Assembly (NCBI GenBank): GCA_037179335.1
Contig: JAKZHN010000006.1
Location: 1,054,001 to 1,118,000, forward strand
Reading direction: 5' to 3'
Origin: Cyclaneusma minus
Taxonomy: Eukaryota > Ascomycota > Leotiomycetes > Marthamycetales > Marthamycetaceae
DNA length: 64,000 nt
Within the stretch, counting starts at the first letter, position 1. The number at the start of each line of letters is the position of its first letter. The notes beneath the pieces are model-generated. The model was not told the DNA's origin. It ran no database searches and was given only the letters and a program-made list of their open reading frames with translations. Below, in pieces: positions 55,565 through 64,000 of this stretch. A program made the translations under genes and the position numbers.

Positions 55565-55790
55565 TACAGTGGGAGGAAACAAGTCTGAATACAGTCCATA
55601 GTCTCCAAATAATTGTAAATATTCCAAATAATCAGGAATATCCCTAATAATTTGGAATATTCCAAATTACTTGGAATATTCCAAAGCATTGGGAATATTC
55701 CTAATTACTGGGAATATTCCTGGTTATTTAGAATATTCGCAATCCAGCTGAGACTGTAGGCCGTATTCAGACTTTTTTCCACCCACTGTA
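55565..55790. mobile_element. MITE-like element with TA ends and internal 19-bp tandem repeats
   Basis: The left end (55565-55605) and the reverse complement of the right end (55750-55790) match at 35 of 41 positions, both beginning TACAGTGGG and sharing AAGTCTGAATAC. Both ends carry TA, the target duplicated by Tc1/mariner and pogo-type transposons, whose inverted repeats often start CAGT. The element is 226 bp with no coding capacity, so it is a non-autonomous MITE-like unit. Its interior is almost entirely a 19-bp tandem array. The family is unknown to me. Confidence 0.75.
55602..55745 (+). repeat. 19-bp tandem repeat, array C (about seven units, inside the MITE)
   Basis: Six clear 19-bp units run head to tail: ATATTCCAAATAATCAGGA, ATATCCCTAATAATTTGGA, ATATTCCAAATTACTTGGA, ATATTCCAAAGCATTGGGA, ATATTCCTAATTACTGGGA, ATATTCCTGGTTATTTAGA, with partial units at both ends. 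Unit junctions create the palindrome GGAATATTCC, which matches a GAAnnTTC inverted dyad. This is the best-preserved array of the family. Confidence 0.92.
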
Positions 55791-56050
55791 CCCCTCTACG
55801 CCGACCATTGTTCCATTGTCGCCATTGTCGTTACACAAATTGCCACCCCAGGGCCCAGCACGGTGTTCGAGCACGGTACATACTTCGAAGGTCTACCTAC
55901 GAATCTGCTTGGGCCACCGCATACTAAGTTCGGTTTCATCTTGCCGGACCGTTGAGAAGCTTCTGGGAAGCCCGAGGTGAGATCCGAATGAAATGGAGCG
56001 TTGAATATGTGCCATCCTCGTGGTGACCATCATTCTGCACCCACGCTGGG

Positions 56051-56131
56051 CCATTCCAATATTCAAGGATATTCCTAACAATTGATTAATGACTGGGAGT
56101 ATTGCAAGTAGTTGGCAATATTATTCTGGAA
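56051..56131 (+). repeat. 19-bp-family tandem repeat, array D (diverged)
   Basis: Degenerate units resembling array C: CATTCCAATATTCAAGGA, a longer TATTCCTAACAATTG...ACTGGGA unit, GTATTGCAAGTAGTTGGCA and a partial ATATTATTCTGGA. The unit spacing and the TATTCC...GGA ends tie it to the family; no inverted repeats of the MITE type flank it. Confidence 0.55.
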
Positions 56132-56487
56132 CAGGCTTAGTTTAGGTTGTATGCGATTTCAAAACTCCAGATTTGATTTAGCGATTCCCAATATAAAATA
56201 CCTTTTTTTTCATATGATCGAGCCTCCCGAGAGCCCCATTGTCTTAGGCCTTAGTATGTGCACGCACCACATCAAACGCGCCGCGTCAATGCCGCTACTA
56301 GTAGTGGCCGAATTCGGAATATACATGTACACACACTACATGTACATGTACCACATTTCAACCATGGTATGCGCACCTCCAGTCTCCACGATTCCTTACA
56401 CAAGTCTGTCTGAAATGCCACCTTTCTGCCAGCAACACGCACAGATGCTTCGACTGGATATTTGCTGCTAGCCCACCCGCTAACATC

Positions 56488-57597
56488 ATGTCTGCCTCAA
56501 CGTCGGCCTCCAAGCATACCCTGGATGATGATACTCTTACCCGACCAACCAAACGTCTGCGAGATCTACAATCCAGACCTTCCACATCCATGCAGATTTC
56601 GGAACTCCTGCGTCTAACCGAGGACGAGGTGGGCTCTCTTCGGAAAAGCGAGCTGGTACAATACTTCCTCGCTCTCCAGTCTCACGCCCGCAACCCGCAA
56701 CCCATTCACGATGCCCCTCCACCACCGGAGCCTCTGCCCTGCCGGGAGCAGGTGGACAAGGTGGACAAGCTCCCGCCATTCCTTGCTATCCCTGTCGAGA
56801 CCCGCCTTCAGATATACTCCTATCTGCTTTCACCACCTCTAATAGAAGCCTTCATACCGGGCCCCCATCCGCGCCAGTTGCAGGGGCCTCTGGGCCTCGC
56901 ACAGTCCTTTCCCCCGGCCATCTTGCGTGCCAACAAGCAGGTGTACCATGAAGCACTAACTGTCTTCTATGGCTCCCAAAGCCAAACCGTCCGCGCGAAC
57001 ATCGATTACTACGTCTGGATGCACAAGACGTAAGTTTAGCCCCCTCTGCTTTACCCCCTTCTCGCAGTGCTTTTCCAGCTTTGCCCCATATATGTACATC
57101 TCCGACATGACAATTATACCCAACACTAACATCTGCCGTTCCTCAGTCAACGCTCCGACCTTGTCTTCTCGCCTTCGCTACCCGCAGCTATTCGCAACGT
57201 CCGCGTGAATGTCTTCCTCGGCAAGGAAAAGAAGAACAACAAGCCCTTGCGCGATGACTCGGACGCGCGCCTTGCAGTTATATGCAAAGGCGTGCGCAAG
57301 CTGGGCAAATGGCTGGCCGTTGCCGACATCAAGTCACTGGAAATCTGCTGGCATGAGCCGCCGCAGACGTTCACCTGGGAGCACAAGATGCAGATTTTGG
57401 ACGAGTTCCGCGCCATGAAGGCTGACAAGGTGAAAACTGGCTGTATCAACTGGGGCTTGAAATACCCGGGAAAGCAGTATCGCTTTGATCAGAGATATTT
57501 GAAGACTCTGGAGAGTGGATATGTCGGCGATGCTGCTGTGAATGAATCGAACACACCGGGAGAGTCGAGCGAATCTCCTGTGAAGAGCAAGGGTTGA
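56488..57597 (+). CDS. F-box-like / 2EXR-type fungal protein of unknown function
   Basis: 330 residues, two exons (intron 57030-57146). After a disordered, Pro-rich N-terminus comes LPPFLAIPVETRLQIYSYLLSPPLIEAF (residues ~94-121), the 'FL.IP.EiR..IY.yLL' signature of the large fungal F-box-like family, followed by AILRANKQVYHEALTVFYG, its usual continuation. The C-terminal half (NVFLGKEKKNN, SLEICWHEPPQTFTWEHKM) is not recognised. Members are abundant in filamentous ascomycetes and mostly uncharacterised; a role as an SCF ubiquitin-ligase adaptor is only inferred from the motif. Confidence 0.75.
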
Positions 57598-58174
57598 ACA
57601 CGCCGAACAACTGGTGCAGCTGCCTCCGCAAGGATTGACGGATAGCTGGAGGAGGGTTCTGAAACATGATGCTGGAAGCATATACTAACATCGGAGCGCT
57701 GGCGCTGGGACATAGGCGGCATGGACAAAGGTGCGTGGTCCAGGCACGCTGATTGTGTGGCGTTTTACGGCATAGCAATAATGTTTTGATGTCTTTTGAG
57801 CTTCACAATCAGCCGACATTCGAGAGCGGAGGTCAAGAGCTAAATTGACCTTATCCGCTGGAGGGGCAAAACTAAGGAAAGGTCGCGAATGCGGACAACT
57901 AGACCCCAAACGGACCTTTCGCAAGCGAATGTGGCAACTAGACCCAAAAGCATACATTTCACATCAAAAAATCAGTACATGATAGTGGAGGTATTTCCAA
58001 ATGCTGAAGTGACTGCTAAGTACTAGACAAATATCTGACACATTTTACGGCAATCGCGGAGACGACTGAGAAGCATCCTTATCTTCTTCCTTCAACGCCA
58101 AACGCCTCGCTCAATGCTCTCCTATGCTCTCCTAGTCGCGCGCACCCGCTACTAAATGAATCCCATCATTCATA
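57598..58174. other. Convergent spacer
   Basis: 577 bp between the F-box-like stop and the POM152 stop. No recognisable feature. Confidence 0.5.
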
Positions 58175-61100
58175 TCAATACTGTAGCAATTTCTGCGACC
58201 CCTTGGTCTCTGACGGCTGTGTCGAGAACGAGCAATACTGATCCTTGATCGCAATGACCTCATACGTCCCCTCCTGGCTACTCAGAACCGTCTTACTATG
58301 CTCATAGCTCGTCTCATGTCTCGTTTCCAACACCTGACTTTTCTGGTTCTTCTTGGCATTCGTACTCCTTGTGTACGTAAACTCGAAGGGTGGCGTGCCC
58401 CAGAACTCGAAAAGTATCTCCGCCACACCACCCTCATGGATATCCACCTCGACTTGGCGACCCTTACTGATCCTGACAGCTGGCATCTCGTGGATGATCT
58501 TCGTGATATCGGTCTTCGCTTTGCAGTCGGAAGCACGGTCGGAGATGCCAGTAATTGTGAATTCACCAGGCTTCTCGGCGATGCGGCGGAAGCCGGTGGT
58601 TGTGGATTTGGCGGTTCGCTCGACCCCCTCGAATTTGTGGTAGATAGTAAAGGGAGCCACGCCGGATAAGGTGTAGGAAAGACGGTCACCGACGCAGTAA
58701 TCTGTGCGAGAATCAACCGGGTATATGGTTGGGACGTCGAATACCTGCACGGTGACGTGCGGTGCTGTGAACTCGGTTTTCTGCTGGCAGCCTCGTGCAT
58801 CGCGGACTTTTCGAACGCTTACTTGGTGGGTGCCAAGGGACAAAACGTTATGGGGGATGCGGAAGTCATAGTGTGTCGATTCAATGTTGGCAATCTTAAC
58901 TGTCTCAGGCCGAGTACTGCTCTGGTGCTTGATATCAATCTCCATGTAGAACGGAGGCTGTCCGACAAGAGTGATAGGAATGACTTCGGAACCGGCTTCT
59001 TCCTGGTGGCAGTACTTGTACGACTGGCTTGGCTTGGTAAAATGCGCCGATGGCTTGGAGTTGACTGTTTGTTCCACAACAAGGGGCGAGAAGCCGCGCG
59101 GATCATGATTGTAGTTACCATCAGAGAGTTCCGAGAATTCATAGCGCCATCGTCCGGCTTTGGATGTGTCCATTGGTATTGTTGCGATACTCAGCGCGGC
59201 ATCCAGCTGCTTGTTGGTGACAGACGATGATCCGGATTCTGGCTTGTAGCGTTGCTGATACTCTAGATGGAAGGGAGCAGCACCTTGGAAAACTTGTCAG
59301 CAAAAATCTACCGTATCGGATTAGGGGAAACTTACCTTCAAGCTTGATATCGACAGCGTCAACATCTCCCTCGCAAACCTCGCGCTTCAAGTAGTGATCA
59401 GTTTCCGGGATCAACAGAGAACTATCAGCCAGCTTAATCCGTGGCCGAGGAGCCCAGTCCACTTCAAACGTGGACGCTTTTGGCTCCACATTACCAGGGC
59501 ACTGCCTGTCAAATACATCAATGATCTCATACACTCCTCGATCTGTGACCTTCAGTACAGCATTGCTTGACGAAGCTCCGGCCTCCATGATCTTTCCAGT
59601 TGAGTCATTCAGGTTCCTGTATCTGACCGACCAACTTGGTTCACCTTCCAATCTGAGAGGCAAAGCCACCTGGAGGCCTTCCAGAGTAGTGACCGAGCGC
59701 TTACCTTCCAATTTGCCGAAAGCCGCCTTGGGTCGCTGATGTCTGACGTCAATCTTCACCTCATTACTAAGGAAAACCCTGCAGCCTGTCTTGTCCTGAA
59801 CAGTGGCCAAGGCCAAAGAGTACTCGCCTCCTTTTGTCAAGGGTTTGGTGGCAATGGTGTAAGAATGGCCCTCGATGTCGAACACCTTCTCCTTCTGGCG
59901 TTTGCCTCCGTGTACCAGTTCGTATTCCAGAGTGAAAGGGGGCTCGCCTTGTAGGTGGACTTCGGCACGAACGGGCTCTTCAATACACGCCGAGATCTCG
60001 CTTGGGGTATTGACGATGGTTGCGGACGCAGGTGGCTTGACATCTTGTTCCAATACAAGACCCTCTCCAATAAGTGGCTGCGCTTCGTAAACATCATCAT
60101 CGATGCTTGTAAATCGGTATATGAAATGCCCGGCATTTTGAGGCTTCAACTCCAGCTGGTGTCTTAAACCATCGACTCTGACGGAGCGCGATTTGGTTTG
60201 CTTCTCGTGGATCTCGTCATACCTGATAAGGAACGGAGGTGTACCGATCAGATCCAAATCCACAAGAAGTCCGATAGAACTTCCAGCGCACTTGTCGAAT
60301 ATGTTCTCTGACGATATGTTCAGGTTCGGACGCGGCGGGTTAAGCAAGAGGCAAGAAGCTGGCTCTTGAATCTCACCGTCACAATGGGTGCTGTGGACAC
60401 TTCTCAAGGAGTACAGACCGGGTTGACTGATACTCGGGCGCTTGCCCTGTCCGTCAAGAACAAACTGCTCCACGGCCGCATCATCTGCATGATCGCCATT
60501 TTCTGTTAATTTGTCCAACGGGGAAAACTGCCAGGAGATGGTATGCGTAGTGTCGACAGGACCATGCCCCTGGGTACCGATCTTGACCGGTAGGTTGGTT
60601 GATGTACCACTAGCAATTTGCAGGGGGTTTCGAGAGCCACAACCTTCAAACTTTGCAATGGGCCTATCGTGAACCATGTACCGGTGCATCAAATGGCTTC
60701 CTTTGGGGTAGAGGTGTCCGTCGTCCTCTCCAGGGTCCGTGAAGTTGGCAACGTTGCCCATCGCATCATGGATCTCGTCAATCGCATACAGCCAATCGCC
60801 GTTATGCGTCATGGTTTCGTTAAGGCGCACATCGATGCTTCGAGAGCGAGCCCAAGTAACGTCCTCCTGCGACGGATGGGTGACTGTTCTGGATGAGCCG
60901 ACGAGCGGCGAATCCAAGTCTTCCGGCTGAATACTCTGGAAGTGGAAGCTCTGGTCTTTCTTGTTCATTGATCGACTGTAGACAATTTTGAGTGGCGGCG
61001 TTCCCTCGACAGTCATGGTCAAGTTCGAAAGGTCATTGACGCATTTGTCGGCCTGAGCTGGCTGTATGAAAGCTTTGGGACATTCAACCACAAATGTGTC

Positions 61101-62077
61101 CAGTGTCCGCTTTTGCACCTCGAGGTTCGACTCGTCGATGACTTTGAGAAGTCTGTACAAACCAGGTTTCTTGACAGCGTATTCGATGTTAATGACTGCG
61201 GAATCATCTTGATTGGCTTTGCGCATTTTCTCCACTTGCTTTTTGATAGCTTTCGCATCTTTGCCTTTGACCTCAATGGTCTCATTTGCATTCGTTTCAA
61301 GATCAATTCGGAGCAGCTCTATGTGCTTGGGGATAGTCTGGTTCAACCGAATTGGCAAGTTCACGGATGGTTTTGCCTTGTCGATACACAATGGAAGGGC
61401 GTCTGGGTTTAGACTCGCAGATCTGTATGGAAATTAGCTAACCCGTCAAGCAGGTAGAAAGCAGGCATAACTCACCCTTCTGGCAGAATGTTGATGATTT
61501 GTTTACCCATAATGAGCGACGAATTATGCAGGATGTTGGCGGGCTTAACGGATGTCTCCCTGATGGAGAGCTCGCGATCATAGAAGACCTTTGCCATGGC
61601 CATAAGCCAGCTTTCCAGGGGAAGCCAAATGGGTATCCTGAACATGAGAATCCCGTTCAACACGGCATGGGCCAGGAAGACAACGGTTATCACGCTATTC
61701 GACCACTCGAGCCACGGTATGCGCAAACCTGGCAGGCCATACAGGAACACGCCATCTATGGCGGCCCACTTGAGGAACAGCCAAAAGGATTCGGCATCGT
61801 CCTCCATCAGGCCCACCCAGTCGCTGAAGCGCCATGCCAGCAGCAGAACGTAAATGGCGACCACGTAGAAGCGCTGAGTCGGAGCATCGATCAGGGTCAA
61901 GGGTATTAACGGGTCATTTTGAGTCGAAGTTGAGCTTGGAACGACTGGGAGCGCTGTCCGTGCCGGGGGAGCATGAGCAGCTGGGGCGGGACTGTCGTAG
62001 GAGTAGTAGGAGCCGGGAGGGGTTCGCTGAGGAGTTGACGGGTACTGAGACCGCAGGCGGGGGGTTGCGCTGCTCAT
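58175..62077 (-). CDS. POM152: Nuclear pore membrane glycoprotein POM152
   Basis: Integral nucleoporin anchoring the pore's membrane ring; its lumenal part is a chain of immunoglobulin-like repeats. 1265 residues, three exons (introns 61475-61423 and 59335-59284). Hydrophobic segments lie near residues 68-88 (FYVVAIYVLLLAWRF), 98-118 (FWLFLKWAAIDGVFLYG) and 127-147 (SVITVVFLAHAVLNGILMF). The rest shows repeated Ig-like units with the 'G.PPF.i.Y' phrase (VEGTPPLKIVYSRS, LIGTPPFLIRYDE, LQGEPPFTLEYEL, LVGQPPFYMEID, FWGTPPFEFTYTR). The second splice gives KLEGAAPFHLEYQQRY, restoring one such repeat. Confidence 0.93.
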
Positions 62078-62624
62078 GGCATGCCGTGGTTCGAAGTCAT
62101 GAGCTAGTCAATCTTGGGTGGGCGATGTTGGTGAAGTTCAGTTGGTGTTTATTTTCTTGCCAAAGAGCTTGGATGCGATGGCCCGTGCGGCTTTCTAGAG
62201 CTCCCATCAATAAAACACCGAATTCTCTGTTTTTTAAGTGCATACAGATCTTGTGCGCCCAGCTACGACTTGAGAGTATTCTCAATTACTAGGAATATCT
62301 CTGAATCTTGGAGTATCCTTAATGATTAGTAAAACTCTCAATTGTGAGGAATAGGTATTCCTAGTTCTTCGGAATGAGCGCAAAAATGTCACCACGACAT
62401 ATATCAGCCAGGGTGCCACAACATTGAAGGCTCGGCTGGCCGGCAAGGCACGCGATCCAGTCGTTGAGAGCTTTACGTGGATGACGCACTGGTACATAAG
62501 AGCAACACAGCTTCAACCTCTTGGGGCTGAGTATTCGATCTTCAACCACTTCCTCTCTCCGTACTACTGTCTGCAGACTGCGCCATAATCAATTATCAGT
62601 TGAAGCAGAGAAAATCTGCACAGC
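62078..62624. other. Divergent intergenic region with 19-bp repeat array
   Basis: 547 bp between POM152 (-) and the membrane-protein gene (+). Repeat array E lies at 62274-62374; nothing else was recognised. Confidence 0.55.
62274..62374 (+). repeat. 19-bp intergenic tandem repeat, array E
   Basis: Five diverged units: AGTATTCTCAATTACTAGGA, ATATCTCTGAATCTTGGA, GTATCCTTAATGATTAGTA, AAACTCTCAATTGTGAGGA, and a final ...TATTCCTAGTTCTTCGGA. Spacing 18-20 bp and the (A)ATTACT(N)GGA core place it in the same family as the array inside the MITE. Confidence 0.7.
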
Positions 62625-64000
62625 ATGGCTCAGCGTGATGGGGCGCCGAAGGCTTCCTTGCCCACGCAGGAGCAGCTCAACATCATCAAGAAGAAATTCG
62701 AAGTAACCAACTTTGATCTCAACGCCATGCTGCGCGGTGCTCAGTTGACTGTTGTTGGTGGTAAGCTGCCAGAATTGCTCGGACTGGATGATATCGAAGC
62801 TTACTACTCTATAAGCACTTCGAGCATTACAAAATCCACAACTTTTTACCTCCGCGCACTACAAGCAGGCTGCTTATGCCGTTGCTGCTGGAATTGCCAT
62901 CAGGGTGTCAATCTCAATACCGGTAATTCAATCTTCTCTCTTTCTGTCAAAATCGGTCACGTTGTCATCCAAAACGCAGGATGCTAGACATAATCATGTT
63001 GGGCATCTAAGTTCTGTTTTTCTGTACGGAATGAGCGCTGCTAACTATTATGCAGATCATTGGCATCAAAGTACTGCTATGGTTCCTCTCGTTCTTTATC
63101 AACTTTGAAAAGGCCACTTGGGATGACCAGCTGGTCAGCGGCCTGGACTTCATTGCCAACTATGTTCTCCAAGTTCCCCTGTTCCTCATGGCCTTGATGC
63201 GACACATCACACCAACGCTTGACAACATGTAAGTCTGCTTGGACGGGTATCCGGATTATGCTAAAATTTGCACAGGTTCATGGACGCGCTGAATTGGGTC
63301 GATCAGACCTACATAGAGAAACACAATTCTCAAGATCCGTCTGAACTCCGTGATATGTATTACCCAAATCTGCGAATGTACTCCACTCGTGATGGCAGCA
63401 CCCATTCGAAAAGTACTGCAGAGGCGATCAGTATGTTTCTGATGAAATTTGCCAAGAAGGGCGGAATATCACTGGCAGTGTTCGCTCTATCCTACGTCCC
63501 TTACGTAGGCCGCCTAGTCCTTCCAGCTGCCAGTTTTTACACCTTCAACAAAGCCGTCGGACTTGGCCCTGCAGCTCTTATTTTCGCCACTGGCATATTA
63601 CTTCCTCGCAGGTACATCATCATATTCCTGCAGAGCTATTTTGCATCCAGGAGTCTGATGCGCGAGCTTGTGAGTACTCTGTCACAGTTGATATCGAAAC
63701 CGACTAACCCGCTCGTTTTAGCTCGAGCCCTATTTCTCCCGCATCAGGTTTACCAAGGAGCAGAAGAAGTCATGGTTCCACGATCGGGAGGGTATTCTAT
63801 TTGGATTCGCAGTCGGGTTCTACATCTTTCTGCGAATTCCCTTGCTCGGCGTACTGATCTATGGGATCGCAGAGGCATCAACAGCATACCTCATCACCAA
63901 GATCACAGATCCGCCTCCAGCGCCTGCTCATAGTGACGGCTTTGCAGCAAGTCAGACAAAATGGCAAAACAAGCACGAATTCCTCAACTTGAGCCTCGCC
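62625..64000 (+). CDS. RRT8/LDS/UsgS-type multi-pass membrane protein (3' end outside window)
   Basis: At least 366 residues, five exons so far (introns 62761-62815, 62933-63055, 63229-63275, 63670-63721). The start MAQRDGAPKASLPTQEQ leads to FDLNAMLRGAQLTVVGALRALQNPQLFTSAHYKQAAYAVAAGIAIRVSIS, IKVLLWFLSFFINF, a DDQLVSGLDFIANYVLQVPLFLMALMRHITPTLDNMF block, and later hydrophobic stretches (ISLAVFALSYVPYVGRLVLPAASFYTF, ILFGFAVGFYIFLRIPLLGVLIYG). This matches fungal UsgS/EI24-like proteins related to yeast RRT8, LDS1 and LDS2, which localise to lipid droplets or the outer spore wall. Exact role here is unknown. Confidence 0.8.

Larger units (their letters stand above)
55188..56487. other. Divergent intergenic region holding a MITE and two repeat arrays
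   Basis: 1300 bp between BCK1 (-) and the F-box-like gene (+). It contains the inverted-repeat element at 55565-55790 and array D at 56051-56131. ACATGTAC-type palindromes lie at 56323-56350 close to the plus-strand gene. No coding exon was recognised. Confidence 0.6.

Noticed and set aside
55850..56056. Possible second inverted-repeat element (GGCCCAGC ends)
   Set aside because: Only about 14 imperfectly matching bases and no target duplication; likely chance.

Overview
This 64 kb window is ordinary nuclear chromosome of a filamentous ascomycete (Pezizomycotina). Genes are split by many short introns, mostly 47-65 nt with GTA/GTGAGT donors and CTAAC/CTGAC-like branch sites. The gene set is typically ascomycete: metacaspase, BCK1-type MAPKKK, POM152, a centrosomin-domain spindle-pole coiled coil and a formamidase. 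A Leotiomycete is my guess from protein flavour only. I built 24 gene models. Of these, 21 close in frame end to end with their introns removed, two run off the window edges (LPD1 left, RRT8-like right), and one small orphan gene carries a one-base frameshift.

Layout, left to right. 1-8 kb: LPD1 (partial, -), a DUF167 protein (+), primase PRI1 (-) divergent from mitochondrial uS17m (+), metacaspase (+). 8.6-19.3 kb: a 1733-residue spindle-pole coiled coil (-) divergent from ECD/SGT1-family protein (+), then pyruvate decarboxylase (+). 20-32 kb: TAN1 (+), SGD1/NOM1 (-) divergent from SRP14 (+), a ten-exon GBP2-like three-RRM SR protein (-), COQ9 (+). 32-45.5 kb: SMC6 (-), cystathionine gamma-synthase (-) divergent from UTP22 (+), the frameshifted RGG-box orphan (-), formamidase (-). 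46-58 kb: RSA3-like (-), TSR4 (-), BCK1 MAPKKK (-), an F-box-like protein (+). 58-64 kb: POM152 (-) and an RRT8/UsgS-type membrane protein (+).

The genes form no pathway cluster. Four are ribosome-biogenesis factors (SGD1, UTP22, RSA3, TSR4) and five are mitochondrial or carbon metabolism (LPD1, uS17m, PDC, COQ9, CGS), but they are interspersed. Several neighbours share divergent promoters of about 0.3-0.6 kb.

The unusual structure lies between and inside the genes. A 226 bp MITE-like element (55565-55790) has about 41 bp terminal inverted repeats and TA ends and is filled with a 19 bp tandem repeat. Diverged arrays with the same 19 bp period and core occur at four other intergenic sites without the inverted repeats. 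Other points are an 8-nt internal microexon and a start codon split off by a 215-nt intron in the GBP2-like gene, four GC-AG introns, a 329-nt metacaspase intron with an alternative acceptor giving a truncated form, 28-residue tandem repeats in the spindle-pole coiled coil, a C8-run frameshift in the orphan gene, and a GATA-site cluster upstream of the formamidase gene. I saw no tRNA, rRNA or CRISPR array and no autonomous transposon.
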